From: Sanguibacter gelidistatuariae
GTDB lineage: Bacteria; Actinomycetota; Actinomycetes; Actinomycetales; Cellulomonadaceae
Length of the DNA stretch: 64,000 nt
NCBI RefSeq assembly: GCF_900096585.1
Contig: NZ_FMYH01000002.1
Location: forward strand, 62,001-126,000
Direction: 5' to 3'
Shown: one piece after another, positions 8,452 through 17,739 of the stretch
Layout: every line of letters begins with the position of its first letter
Numbering within the stretch: position 1 is the stretch's first letter
The notes under the pieces: generated by a model
Database searches by the model: none
The model's input: the letters and a program-made list of their open reading frames with translations, nothing else
What the model was told of the DNA's origin: nothing
Program-made: the position numbers and the translations under genes

Positions 8452-8775
8452 ATGTGGTTCTGGATCTGGTGCATTCTTGTCCTCGGCGCGGGTGCGGGCG
8501 GCTTCTTTCTCGCCCGTGACCTCTGGCGTCGGATCAAGGTGATGCTGCGCGCAGGCGCGGGGCTGAGCGACGCGCTCGAGGCCATGTCGGAGAAGGTCGC
8601 CGCGGGCGAGGCCGCCGGGCCGGCCACGAACCCGCGTCCGGTCGACGTCTTCGCCGACCCGCTCGACCTCGCCGACCTCGTCGCCGAGCGACGCCGGCTC
8701 AGGCGCTCCCGCACCGCCGCACGACGTCGGGGCCATGCGGAGCGCTACGAACGATGGCGCACGATCGACCTCTAG
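8452..8775 (+). CDS. Small single-pass membrane protein
   Basis: This 107-residue protein has an N-terminal membrane segment (MWFWIWCILVLGAGAGGFFL) with the basic side following it (ARDLWRRIK), then a charged cytoplasmic region, DPLDLADLVAERRRLRRSR and an Arg-rich tail. No family was recognised. It starts 9 bp after pafC and precedes tatA by about 150 bp. A similar small membrane protein often sits between pafC and tatA in related actinobacteria, which supports it as a gene. The predicted topology is N-out/C-in; the function is unknown. Confidence 0.7.
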   Translation: MWFWIWCILVLGAGAGGFFLARDLWRRIKVMLRAGAGLSDALEAMSEKVAAGEAAGPATNPRPVDVFADPLDLADLVAERRRLRRSRTAARRRGHAERYERWRTIDL

Positions 8776-8927
8776 ACCACACCTCGACGGACCACAACCT
8801 CGATCAGGACGCATCGACGACTGCCAATCTGTGACGGCGCACCGACCGTTCACCGCGGGCGGGTACCCTGCCCAGGGTTCAACCGAACTACCATTGAGTC
8901 AACACGTTCACATACTGGAGGTCTCCT

Positions 8928-9218
8928 ATGGGTGCCATGAAGCCGATCCACTGGGTCGTACTGCTCGTCATCGTCCTGCTGTTGTTCGGGGCGAAGCGTC
9001 TCCCTGACCTCGCCAAGAGCGTCGGCCAGTCGATGAAGATCTTCAAGAAGGAGATCAAGGAGCTCCAGGAGGACGACGCTCCCGTGAGCGCCGCCCCGGT
9101 CGCACCGGTCGCCCCCGTCGTCGTCCCCGTCGTCGTCCCCGAGGCCGTGGCCCATCCGGTCGACACGTCCAAGCCCGCGACCGCCGCGTCCGAGAGCACC
9201 AATCCACCGAAGGCGTAG
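8928..9218 (+). CDS. tatA: Sec-independent translocase subunit TatA
   Basis: This 96-residue TatA has an N-terminal membrane helix (HWVVLLVIVLLLFGAKRLPD) containing the invariant FG hinge and K-LPD motif, the amphipathic helix LAKSVGQSMKIFKKEIKE, and a Val/Pro-rich low-complexity tail. TatA oligomerises to form the twin-arginine translocation pore for folded proteins. The ATG at 8928 is preceded by GGAGG. tatC follows after 4 bp. About 150 bp upstream is non-coding and carries a -10-like TACCCT near 8866, without a clear -35. Confidence 0.95.
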   Translation: MGAMKPIHWVVLLVIVLLLFGAKRLPDLAKSVGQSMKIFKKEIKELQEDDAPVSAAPVAPVAPVVVPVVVPEAVAHPVDTSKPATAASESTNPPKA

Positions 9219-9222
9219 GGGC

Positions 9223-10047
9223 GTGGCGCGAGGCTCACAGTCGAAGGCAGACCAGCGCGCGGAGCGGCTGGCTGCCAAGGGGAAGATGTCCCTGCGGGGT
9301 CACCTCCTCGAGCTGCGCAAGCGGCTCTTCCTCGGCGCGCTCGGAATCGCGATCGGTGCGATCGTCGGGTGGTTCCTCTACGACCACGTGTTCCACCTGC
9401 TCCAGCAGCCGATCCTGGAGGCGGCCGCGCGGCGCAACCAGCTCGCCTCGATCAACTTCGGGGCACCGGGTGCGGCGCTCGACATGAAGTTCAAGATGTC
9501 GTTCTTCGTCGGCTTCATCATCACCAGCCCGTGGTGGCTCTACCAGCTCTGGGCGTTCATCACCCCGGGACTGACGGGCAAGGAGAAGCGGTACACGGTC
9601 GGCTTCATCGGCGCGGCTGTCCCGCTCTTCGCGGCCGGCGCCGGGATGGCTTGGCTCGTGCTGCCGCACGCGGTGCGCATCCTGACCGACTTCCTCCCCA
9701 CGGACTCCACGAACTTCCAGGACGCCCAGACGTACCTGAACTTCGTCATGCGCCTCCTGGTGGCCTTCGGCCTCGCCTTTGTCATGCCCGTCGTCATGGT
9801 CGCGATCAACTTCCTCGGCATCGTGCGGGCCAGCACGTGGGCCAAGGGCTGGCGGTGGGCGATCATCATCGCCTTCACCTTCGCCGCGATCATGACCCCT
9901 ACCCCGGACGCCCTGACGATGATCCTCGTCGCCCTGCCCATCTGCGTGCTCTACTTCGCGGCCCTGGGCGTGTGCATCCTGCACGACCGCCGCGTCGACA
10001 AGCGACAGGCGGCCTTCGACGCCGAGGTCGAGGGATACGACGTCTGA
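9223..10047 (+). CDS. tatC: Sec-independent translocase subunit TatC
   Basis: This is a 274-residue TatC, the twin-arginine signal-peptide receptor. The cytoplasmic N-terminus carries the conserved MSLRGHLLELRKRLF motif, followed by six predicted membrane helices, a conserved periplasmic FITPGLTGKEKR region and FGLAFVMPVVMV in the fourth or fifth helix. A charged extension of about 20 residues precedes the family core. The start is GTG at 9223, with AGGGG just before it, 4 bp after the tatA stop. Together tatA and tatC form a minimal Tat system; tatB is not in the window. Confidence 0.95.
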   Translation: MARGSQSKADQRAERLAAKGKMSLRGHLLELRKRLFLGALGIAIGAIVGWFLYDHVFHLLQQPILEAAARRNQLASINFGAPGAALDMKFKMSFFVGFIITSPWWLYQLWAFITPGLTGKEKRYTVGFIGAAVPLFAAGAGMAWLVLPHAVRILTDFLPTDSTNFQDAQTYLNFVMRLLVAFGLAFVMPVVMVAINFLGIVRASTWAKGWRWAIIIAFTFAAIMTPTPDALTMILVALPICVLYFAALGVCILHDRRVDKRQAAFDAEVEGYDV

Positions 10048-10050
10048 CCC

Positions 10051-11025
10051 ATGGCCGTCTCTGCTCACCACCCTGACCCCGTCACGCCTGCGCGCGTCGG
10101 TCTCGTCGTCAACCCCACGGCCGGGCACGGCCGGGGCCGCAAGGCCGGACTCCGCACGGACCAGCTCCTCCGGGAGGGCGGCCACGTGGTGGTCGAGCTC
10201 TCGGGGGAGACCGTCGCCGACGCGCTCGCCCGGGCCAGGGGCGCCTCGATCGACGGGCTCGACGCCCTCGTCGTCGTCGGCGGGGACGGCATGGTCCACC
10301 TGGGAGTGAACGCCGTCGTCGGCACAACCACCCCGCTCGGGATCGTGGCCGCCGGATCCGGGAACGACTTCGCCAAAGTGCTTGGCCTGCCCGTGCACAA
10401 GGTCGACGACGCCGTCGCCCGCATCGTCGTCGCGCTGGGCCACCCGCCGCGCGCGGTCGACGCCGTCCACGTCGCCCCCTACATCGCCGGGGCGCACTCG
10501 CCAGACGGCGAGACGTGGGGCGGTTCCTGGTTCGCGGGGGCCCTCTCGGTCGGCCTCGACGCCGCCGTCAACGCCCGCGCCAACACCTACACCTGGCCGC
10601 CCGGTGCAGGAAAGTACATTCGCGCGGTCGTCACCTGCGTGCGCGACTTCAAGCCCTATGGCTACCGGATCACGACCGACACGGCCGCCTTCGACCTCAC
10701 CGGGACGGTCGTCGCGGCCGCCAACGCCCCCCAGATCGGGGGAGGGGTGCGGATCGCACCGGACGCACTGATCGACGACGGGCAGCTAGATGTCATCTAC
10801 GCGAGCGCGCTGCCCCGGCGCGGCATCCTCAAGCTCTTCCCGGGCATGTACCGCGGTCGCCACATGACCCACCCTGCGGTCACGGCCCTGCGCACAACCT
10901 CGATCATCATCGAACCGACCAGCGCCGGGGCGTTCCCACCGGTCGCCTTCGCCGACGGCGAGGTCATCGGCCCCGTCCCGCTGCGCGCCCAGGTCCACCC
11001 TGGCGCGTTGCACCTGCTCGTCTGA
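10051..11025 (+). CDS. Diacylglycerol/lipid kinase family protein
   Basis: This is a 324-residue YegS/BmrU-type lipid kinase. The catalytic domain has the phosphate-binding motif NPTAGHGRG near residue 22, the nucleotide loop VVGGDGMVH near residue 75 and AAGSGNDFAKVLGLP near residue 97; the C-terminal beta-sandwich follows with GGGVRIAPDALIDDGQLDV. Such enzymes phosphorylate diacylglycerol or related lipids with ATP at the membrane face. The gene starts 3 bp after tatC and ends 21 bp before helY, so it is probably cotranscribed. The exact lipid substrate cannot be read from the sequence. Confidence 0.9.
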   Translation: MAVSAHHPDPVTPARVGLVVNPTAGHGRGRKAGLRTDQLLREGGHVVVELSGETVADALARARGASIDGLDALVVVGGDGMVHLGVNAVVGTTTPLGIVAAGSGNDFAKVLGLPVHKVDDAVARIVVALGHPPRAVDAVHVAPYIAGAHSPDGETWGGSWFAGALSVGLDAAVNARANTYTWPPGAGKYIRAVVTCVRDFKPYGYRITTDTAAFDLTGTVVAAANAPQIGGGVRIAPDALIDDGQLDVIYASALPRRGILKLFPGMYRGRHMTHPAVTALRTTSIIIEPTSAGAFPPVAFADGEVIGPVPLRAQVHPGALHLLV

Positions 11026-11046
11026 GTCGAGACCTAGGCTGGAGCC

Positions 11047-13971
11047 ATGGCTCCCCGCTCAGATCGCCGCACGTCAGACGCCAACAGGTCAGATCCCAGC
11101 AACGCCGAGCCCGGTCCGGCCGAGCGCTACCGCCGCTTCCGCGAGCGCACCGCCCAGACCGGACCCCAGCTGGCTGCGTTCCGTGAGTCGCTCGAGATCG
11201 AGCTCGACGACTTCCAGGTCGACTCCTGCGCGGCCCTCGAGCGCGGGCAGAGCGTTCTCGTGGCCGCCCCTACCGGCGCCGGCAAGACGATCGTGGGGGA
11301 GTTCGCCGTCCACCTGGCCATCGCGAGCGGCCGCAAGGCGTTCTACACGACCCCCATCAAGGCGCTCAGCAACCAGAAGTACGCGGACCTGGTCCGCCGG
11401 TACGGGACCGACTCGGTCGGCCTGCTCACCGGTGACACGACGATCAACGGTGAGGCGCCCGTCGTCGTGATGACCACCGAGGTGCTGCGCAACATGCTGT
11501 ATGCGGACTCCCCGACACTGGCCGGGCTGGGCTTCGTCGTCATGGACGAGGTGCACTACCTGGCCGACCGGTTCCGAGGTGCGGTCTGGGAAGAGGTCAT
11601 CATCCACCTCGCGAGCGACGTCCAGCTCGTCTCCCTCTCGGCGACCGTGTCCAACGCCGAGGAGTTCGGGGACTGGCTCGAGATGGTACGTGGTGACACG
11701 GCCGTCGTGGTCAGCGAGCACCGTCCGGTGCCACTCTCCCAGCACGTGGTGGTCGCCGGACGCGGGACCAACCCTGGCGGCATCCTCGACCTCTACGCCC
11801 ATATGGTCGACCCGACGTCCCCGGGGACGAACCCGCCGATCAACCCGGACCTGCTCGCCGTCATGCGCCAGAGCGAGGGGTTCCGTGGCTCCGGGTCGAG
11901 TGGCGGCGGCTGGGGTGGCGGCCGCGGGCGAGGAAGACGCGGGGGACGCGGCGGGCCTTCACATCCCTCTGCTCCTTCACAGCACTCTGGCCGCCGCGGA
12001 CCGCCCCGGTTCGCCGTCGTGGACGGCCTCGACCGCGCCGGGCTGCTCCCGGCGATCTTCTTCATCTTCTCCCGGGCCGGCTGCGAGGGAGCCGTCGCGC
12101 AGTGCCTAGGCGCGGGGCTTCGGCTGACCAGCCCCGCCCAGGAGGCGCAGATCCGCGAGATCGTCGAGGCCCGCTGCGCGGCCATCCCCTCCGAAGACCT
12201 CGCCATCCTCGGATACTGGGGCTGGCTCGACGCCCTCAGCCGCGGGGTCGCGGCCCACCACGCCGGCATGCTCCCGCTGTTCAAGGAAACCGTCGAGGAG
12301 CTGTTCAGCGCGGGCCTGGTCAAGGTGGTCTTCGCAACCGAGACGCTCGCCCTCGGGATCAACATGCCCGCGCGCTCGGTCGTGCTGGAGAAGCTCGTCA
12401 AGTGGGACGGCTCGAGCCACGTCGACCTCACCCCGGGGGAGTACACCCAGCTCACCGGGCGGGCCGGGCGGCGCGGGATCGACGTCGAGGGCCACGCCGT
12501 CGTCGTCGACCACCCCGGGCTGGACCCGGTCGCCCTCGCCGGGCTGGCGTCCAAGCGCCTGTACCCGCTCCGGTCGAGCTTCTCGCCGACGTACAACATG
12601 GCGGTCAACCTCGTCTCCCAGGTGGGCCGCGAGCGCGCCCGGGAGATCCTGGAGACGTCCTTCGCGCAGTTCCAGGCGGACCGCGGGGTCGTAGGCCTGG
12701 CCAAGCAGGCAGCTGCGAACTCCGAGGCGCTCGACGGCTACGCCCGCGCGCAACAGTGCGACAAGGGCGACTTTACGGAGTACATGCGCCTGCGCCGGGC
12801 GATCACCGCCCGTGAGGGTGCGCTGGCCAAGCGCGCGTCGGGGGAGCGCCGCTCGGCGATCGTCGCCTCCCTGACCGGGCTGCAGCGCGGGGACATCATC
12901 GAGATTCCGTCCGGGCGACGCGCCGGCTACGCGATCATCATCGATCCCGGTCAGGACGCCGGCTTCGACGGGCCGCGACCCACGGTGCTCAGCAGCGAGC
13001 GGCAGGTTCAGAAGCTCACCCTGGCCGACGTGCCGCACGGCGTGGAGACGGTCGGTGCCATCCGCATCCCCAAGGCCTTCAACGCCCGCAACCCCGCCGC
13101 CCGCCGGGAGCTCTCCGTCCAGCTGCGCGCCGCGCTGAACGCACCGGGGGGACCTGGGAGAACGGGCGGGGGTGCGTCGTCGGGCACAGCGCCCGGGCGC
13201 GGCGTGCGCCGCGGCGCAGGGGAGGACGCGGAGCTGGGGCGGCTGCAGAGCGCGCTGCGGGCGCATGCCTGCCACTCCTGCCCCGACCGGGAGGACCATG
13301 TGCGGTGGGCGACCCGGTGGACCAAGCTCGACGCCGAGCACCGGGCGCTGCTGCGCCGGATCGAGGGGCGCACCGGGTCGATCGCGAAGGTCTTCGACCG
13401 GATCTGCGAGGTGCTGAGCACGCTGGGCTACCTGGAGCGCCAGGACGGCGAGCTGGTCGTGACCGCCCCGGGCGCGGCGCTGCGCCGCCTGTACGCCGAG
13501 AGCGACCTGCTGCTCGCGGAGTGCCTGCGCCTGAAGGTGTGGGAGGGCCTGGACGCGGCCGGGCTGGCCGCGGCTGTCTCCACGCTCGTGTACTCCGCAC
13601 GCCGCGACGACTCCGACGGCGACCCGCACATCCCCGGGGGACCGGGCGGCGTGCTGGCCCGGGCCCTGGACGAGACCATCCGGGTGTGGTCCAAGCTCGA
13701 CGACCTGGAGGCCGCGCACCGCCTGGAGGCCACCGGGGCCCTCGACCTCGGCCTCGTCGAGGCGGTCCACCGGTGGGCGTCGGGGCGGGGCCTCGACGTG
13801 GTGCTCAAGGGCACGGACTTCGCCGCGGGGGACTTCGTGCGGTGGTGCAAGCAGATCATCGACGTGCTCGGCCAGCTCACCAAGGCAGCCCCGGACCAGC
13901 ACATGCGCGCCACGGCCGACCAAGCCATCGAGGCGCTGCGACGGGGCGTCGTGGCCTATTCGAGCGTCTAG
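11047..13971 (+). CDS. helY: Ski2/Mtr4-like DExH-box RNA helicase HelY
   Basis: This is a 974-residue superfamily 2 helicase of the actinobacterial HelY type, related to eukaryotic Ski2/Mtr4. Motifs include Walker A APTGAGKTIVGEFAV (near residue 76), motif Ia TTPIKALSNQK, DExH as VVMDEVHYLADR, SATVSN, the helicase C motifs AHHAGMLP and YTQLTGRAGRRGID, and a C-terminal DSHCT-like domain. Around residues 280-320 a Gly/Arg-rich insert (GGGWGGGRGRGRRGGRGG) interrupts the core, probably an RNA-binding linker. The start ATG has GGAG upstream. The family is thought to act in RNA turnover or remodelling. Confidence 0.93.
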   Translation: MAPRSDRRTSDANRSDPSNAEPGPAERYRRFRERTAQTGPQLAAFRESLEIELDDFQVDSCAALERGQSVLVAAPTGAGKTIVGEFAVHLAIASGRKAFYTTPIKALSNQKYADLVRRYGTDSVGLLTGDTTINGEAPVVVMTTEVLRNMLYADSPTLAGLGFVVMDEVHYLADRFRGAVWEEVIIHLASDVQLVSLSATVSNAEEFGDWLEMVRGDTAVVVSEHRPVPLSQHVVVAGRGTNPGGILDLYAHMVDPTSPGTNPPINPDLLAVMRQSEGFRGSGSSGGGWGGGRGRGRRGGRGGPSHPSAPSQHSGRRGPPRFAVVDGLDRAGLLPAIFFIFSRAGCEGAVAQCLGAGLRLTSPAQEAQIREIVEARCAAIPSEDLAILGYWGWLDALSRGVAAHHAGMLPLFKETVEELFSAGLVKVVFATETLALGINMPARSVVLEKLVKWDGSSHVDLTPGEYTQLTGRAGRRGIDVEGHAVVVDHPGLDPVALAGLASKRLYPLRSSFSPTYNMAVNLVSQVGRERAREILETSFAQFQADRGVVGLAKQAAANSEALDGYARAQQCDKGDFTEYMRLRRAITAREGALAKRASGERRSAIVASLTGLQRGDIIEIPSGRRAGYAIIIDPGQDAGFDGPRPTVLSSERQVQKLTLADVPHGVETVGAIRIPKAFNARNPAARRELSVQLRAALNAPGGPGRTGGGASSGTAPGRGVRRGAGEDAELGRLQSALRAHACHSCPDREDHVRWATRWTKLDAEHRALLRRIEGRTGSIAKVFDRICEVLSTLGYLERQDGELVVTAPGAALRRLYAESDLLLAECLRLKVWEGLDAAGLAAAVSTLVYSARRDDSDGDPHIPGGPGGVLARALDETIRVWSKLDDLEAAHRLEATGALDLGLVEAVHRWASGRGLDVVLKGTDFAAGDFVRWCKQIIDVLGQLTKAAPDQHMRATADQAIEALRRGVVAYSSV

Positions 13972-14000
13972 CAGCGCGCCCGGTGGCATAAAGTCGTGCG

Positions 14001-15623
14001 GTGACCTCGATCCTGTACCGCAACGGCATCATCCACTCCCCGGCAGACCCCTTCGCCGAGGCCCTGCTGGTCGACGACGGGGTCGTCACCTGGATCGGGG
14101 CGAACGACACCGCCGACGGGCTGGCCTCCCGTGCCGCCCGGGTGATCGACCTGGACGGCGCGCTCGTCGCCCCCGGCTTCGTCGACGCTCACGTCCACCT
14201 CCTCGAGGAGGCCTTCACCCGCGAGGGCGTCGACCTGTCCAGCGCACCCTCGCGGGCCGCGGCCCTGGACGCCCTTGCCGCGCGGGCCCGTGCCCACCGG
14301 GCCGACGACGGCCCGCTGCTCGCGCATGGCTGGGACGAGACCACGTGGGCCGACTCCCGCCGCTTCACCGCCGCGGAGCTCGACGCCGCGTGCGCCGGAG
14401 CGCCCGTCTATGCCGCCCGGGTCGACCTGCACTGCGCCGTCGTCTCGACCCGTCTCGCCGAGCTCGCGGGCCTGGCCGGGCGTCCCGGGTGGCACGACGA
14501 CGGCTTCGTCGCAGGCGAGGCGCACGTCGCGGCGCGCCAGCTCGCCCGCCAGGTGGATGCCACCCGCCACGCCCGGATGACCGACGCCGTGCTCCGCGCC
14601 GCCGCGGCGCGCGGCGTGGTCGCCGTGCACGAGAACAGCGCCCCCGGCGTCGACACCCGCGAAGGCCTCACCTCGCTCCTCGCCGCGACCGCCGACGCCG
14701 CCAGCGGCTTGCCGCTCGTCGTGGGATACCGCGGCGAGCTGTGCCGGACGGTCGAGGAGGCACGCTCCCTCGCCGAAGCGATCCCGGGCCTGACCGGGAT
14801 CGGTGGTGACCTCTCGGTCGACGGGTCCATCGGCGCGCGCTCGGCCGCGCTGCGCGAGCCCTACGCAGACGCGCCCGGCACAGCCGGTGACCTCCACCTG
14901 TCAGCCGCCGACGTCGAGGCGCATGTCCTCGCGGTCACCGCCGCCGGCCTGCAGGCCGGATTCCACGTGATCGGCGACCGCGCCTGCGACACGGTCGTGG
15001 CGGGCCTGCTCGCAGCCGGCGAGCGTGAGCGCAGCGCCATGCGCCGGTTGCGGCACCGCCTCGAGCACGTCCTGATGATCGACGACGCCGCGCTGGCTGC
15101 CCTGGCGACCCTCGGGGTCGGGCTCAGCATGCAGCCAGCCTTCGACGCGGCCTGGGGCGGTTCCGGTGGCCTCTACGACGTGCGGTTGGGGACGGCGCGG
15201 GCCGGGCAGATGAATCGTTTCGCCGCGATCGCCGCGGCCGGGGTACCCACGGCCTTCGGGTCGGACGCACCTGTGACGGCGCTGAGCCCGTGGGCTGGTG
15301 TGCGGGCAGCCGTCTACCACCACACGCCCGAGCACCGGATCTCCGCCCGGGCCGCCTTCCGTGCCGCAACCCGCGGCGGCTGGCGGCTGGCCGGCCTGGA
15401 TCACACCGGGGCGGGCGAGATCCGGCTGGGCAGCCCCGCACACCTCGCCGTGTGGACATCCGAGCACGTGGGCGTGCAGTCCGAGGCGGCCGGACTGTCC
15501 TCGTGGAGCACCGACGCCCGCTCGGGCACGCCGTTGCTGCCCGACCTGAGCCCCGATGCGGCCCTGCCGCAGTGCCGGCAGACCGTGCGCGCGGGGCAGG
15601 TCATCTTCGACACCTTCGACTGA
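14001..15623 (+). CDS. Amidohydrolase family protein (YtcJ-like)
   Basis: This is a 540-residue metal-dependent amidohydrolase of the YtcJ/ExoB type. It has the N-terminal beta-sandwich, the metal motif FVDAHVHLLEEAF near residue 55, DLHCAVVSTRLAELAGLAG, a second metal site in GFHVIGDRACDTVV, RHRLEHVLMI, and FGSDAPVTALSPW with the metal-binding Asp near residue 415. Substrate specificity is not predictable for this family. GTG at 14001 gives the family-like N-terminus (YRNGIIHSPA). It follows helY by 29 bp and precedes lnt, an order seen in related actinobacteria. Confidence 0.9.
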   Translation: MTSILYRNGIIHSPADPFAEALLVDDGVVTWIGANDTADGLASRAARVIDLDGALVAPGFVDAHVHLLEEAFTREGVDLSSAPSRAAALDALAARARAHRADDGPLLAHGWDETTWADSRRFTAAELDAACAGAPVYAARVDLHCAVVSTRLAELAGLAGRPGWHDDGFVAGEAHVAARQLARQVDATRHARMTDAVLRAAAARGVVAVHENSAPGVDTREGLTSLLAATADAASGLPLVVGYRGELCRTVEEARSLAEAIPGLTGIGGDLSVDGSIGARSAALREPYADAPGTAGDLHLSAADVEAHVLAVTAAGLQAGFHVIGDRACDTVVAGLLAAGERERSAMRRLRHRLEHVLMIDDAALAALATLGVGLSMQPAFDAAWGGSGGLYDVRLGTARAGQMNRFAAIAAAGVPTAFGSDAPVTALSPWAGVRAAVYHHTPEHRISARAAFRAATRGGWRLAGLDHTGAGEIRLGSPAHLAVWTSEHVGVQSEAAGLSSWSTDARSGTPLLPDLSPDAALPQCRQTVRAGQVIFDTFD

Positions 15624-15716
15624 CGCGCGCTCAGGTCGCATTTTTCACCCGGTCCCTTTTGTCCCACATTGCCGCCCTGACCTGCAAATATATCGCTGAC
15701 CAGCGAGAACGCACTG

Positions 15717-15836
15717 TTGACAGCAGGCAGGGACGGACGAGTAGGTTCTTCTTGTACCTCCCCGGGGCGGTTCGTGCGTTCAGTAGAAAACGCAGGTCTC
15801 AGCGATGCGACCGGCGGCACGAAGGACGCACGAACC
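15717..15836 (+). promoter_or_regulatory. Candidate promoter and structured leader of lnt
   Basis: The 266 bp between the amidohydrolase and lnt are less GC-rich than the surroundings. TTGACA (15717-15722) and TAGGTT (15742-15747), with a 19-bp spacer, form a plausible promoter. About 20 bp further on, a perfect 11-bp inverted repeat occurs: GGTTCGTGCGT (15769-15779) pairs with ACGCACGAACC (15826-15836). It would make a stem with a 46-nt apical region in the leader RNA, which ends about 50 nt before the lnt start. The function is unknown; it could be a regulatory leader or a protein-binding site. Confidence 0.45.
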
Positions 15837-15889
15837 ACCCCACCTCACTCCACCGGCCCGGACACGACCTCCAGGGAACGCCCAGTGCC

Positions 15890-17524
15890 GTGAAGTACCC
15901 TGCTCAGGTGCTTGCCCGTCACATGCCCCGGTGGTTCACCCTCGTCCTTGCCGTCGTCGGCGGGTACCTCACCGACCTCGGTTTCCCCGACGTCGGTATC
16001 TGGTTGCTGGCCATCGCTGGCGTGGGCATGCTCTTCCTCGCCACCATGCGCGACGCCCCGGCCTGGAACTTCCTCATCGGCCTCGTCTGGGGCCTGACGT
16101 TCTTCCTTGTGCACATCCGGTGGGCCCAGTACGCGGTCGGGGACGTGCCGTGGGTCGCACTGAGCGTCATGGAGGCCCTGTTCGTCGCCCTGTCCATGCT
16201 GGCCTGGACATACGTCCGCCGGGTACCCGTGATCACCCGCAGGGCCGGCCTGCAGGCCATCGCCTTCGCGCTGGTCTTCGTGGCTGGCGAGCTCGCCCGA
16301 TCGGCCGTTCCCTTCGGTGGGTTCCCGTGGGGCCGGCTGGCCTTCTCACAGTCGGAGTCACCCATCGGTCGACTCGCCTGGCTGGGGGGCATGCCCCTCG
16401 TCTCCCTGGTCGCGGCGGTGTGCGCGGCCCTGCTCGCCCTCGCTGTGGGCGCCCTGGGACGGTTCAACCTGCTCCGCGCGGGCTCCTGCGCCCTCGTGGC
16501 GGTGGCCGCCATCGGCGTGGGCCTGGCAGTACCGCTCGCCACCCAGGCCGAGAGCGGCACCCTCCAGGTGGGCGCCGTCCAGGGCAACGTAGCCACGCCG
16601 GGTCTGGACGCCTTCAACCACCGCCGTGAGGTGCTCAACAACCATGTGGCCGGGACGTATGCGCTGCTCGACCTCGTCGCCCCCGGCGACCTCGACCTCG
16701 TTGTGTGGCCGGAGAACGGCACCGACATCGACCCCCAGGTGGACGCGGACGCCGCCACGGCCATCGACGACGCCGCCCAGGCTGTCGGGGCGCCCCTGCT
16801 CATCGGCTCGCAGGAGTTCCCCGAGACCGGCGGCCGGTACAACGTGTCGCTGCTGTGGGAGCCCGGCGTCGGCGTGGTGGGTCGCTATGCCAAGCAGCAC
16901 CCAGCGCCGTTCGCGGAGTACATCCCCATCCGCAGCCTGGTCCGCCCGTTCTCCTCGGCCGTCGACCTGGTCACCAACGACATGATCGCCGGCACCGAGG
17001 TGGGCATCGTCAACCTCGACTCACCCCGGCTGGGGAGGGTGGTGAAGATCGGCGACGCCATCTGCTTCGAGGTGGCCTACGACGCCCTCGTCCAGGATGC
17101 GGTCGCGGCCGGCGCCGAGATGCTCGTGATCCCGACCAACAACGCCTCCTTCGGCCCGACGAACGAGTCCACCCAGCAGCTCGCCATGTCCCGGCTGCGG
17201 GCCATCGAGACCGGGCGCACCACGATCCAGATCTCGACCGTGGGGGTGAGCGCCGTCATCGCCCCCAACGGGGTGCTGCTCGAGCAGACGGGGCTGTTCA
17301 CCGCCGAGCAGATGGTCAGCCCGGTGGCACTGCGCACGTCCCTCACCCCGGCGGTCAGGGCGGGGGAGTGGCCGGCTCGCACGGTGCTCGCCGCGGCCAC
17401 GCTGCTTACCGCGGCGGGGGTCGTCGTGAGCATCCGGTCCCGGCGCCGCACCGGCCAGGACGCGGCGTCGTCGGCTGGCGCTGCAAAGAAGGCTGCAGCG
17501 AAGAAGGCCGCGGCCCGGGCCTAG
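15890..17524 (+). CDS. lnt: Apolipoprotein N-acyltransferase
   Basis: This 544-residue Lnt transfers the third acyl chain to the N-terminal cysteine of lipoproteins. Several N-terminal membrane helices are followed by a nitrilase-like periplasmic domain with the full catalytic triad: Glu in DLVVWPENGTD, Lys in VGRYAKQHPAPF and Cys in IGDAICFEVAY. A final membrane segment and an unusual Ala/Lys-rich tail end the protein. The start is placed at GTG 15890 (an AGGGA lies upstream), because earlier in-frame codons fall in the non-conserved leader. The polyprenol-phosphate mannosyltransferase gene that often follows lnt is absent here. Confidence 0.93.
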   Translation: MKYPAQVLARHMPRWFTLVLAVVGGYLTDLGFPDVGIWLLAIAGVGMLFLATMRDAPAWNFLIGLVWGLTFFLVHIRWAQYAVGDVPWVALSVMEALFVALSMLAWTYVRRVPVITRRAGLQAIAFALVFVAGELARSAVPFGGFPWGRLAFSQSESPIGRLAWLGGMPLVSLVAAVCAALLALAVGALGRFNLLRAGSCALVAVAAIGVGLAVPLATQAESGTLQVGAVQGNVATPGLDAFNHRREVLNNHVAGTYALLDLVAPGDLDLVVWPENGTDIDPQVDADAATAIDDAAQAVGAPLLIGSQEFPETGGRYNVSLLWEPGVGVVGRYAKQHPAPFAEYIPIRSLVRPFSSAVDLVTNDMIAGTEVGIVNLDSPRLGRVVKIGDAICFEVAYDALVQDAVAAGAEMLVIPTNNASFGPTNESTQQLAMSRLRAIETGRTTIQISTVGVSAVIAPNGVLLEQTGLFTAEQMVSPVALRTSLTPAVRAGEWPARTVLAAATLLTAAGVVVSIRSRRRTGQDAASSAGAAKKAAAKKAAARA

Positions 17525-17560
17525 CCGGCCGGCTCCGGACTGGTCTGAGTGGCAGGTTGG

Positions 17561-17739
17561 TCAGTAGATGTCGGATCGGTGATCGACGTCGAGGGCGATG
17601 ATGATCCGGTAGTCACCGGCCCGGAGCCGCCATAGGCCGGCCATAGGGCCGCATCAGTGATGCGTCGGGCAGTGACCGGCTCGAGCTTCTTCAAGCTGCG
17701 TTGTGCTCGTGGGGTGAACTGGATATCCCAGCCGCTCAT
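17561..17739 (-). pseudogene. relE: Decayed RelE-type toxin (internal deletion with frameshift)
   Basis: The ATG overlaps the antitoxin stop by 4 bp and opens a typical RelE N-terminus (WDIQFTPRAQRSLKKLEP, ARRIT). After about 30 residues the frame is lost. The conserved C-terminal half, GLWRLRAGDYRIIIALDVD, is intact but in another frame, ending at TGA 17563-17561. The part normally between them, roughly 25-30 residues, is missing. The junction contains an 8-bp direct repeat, CCTATGGC, twice. The unshifted frame would read on to 17521 as a 72-residue nonsense-tailed product. The toxin is therefore almost certainly inactive. Confidence 0.85.
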
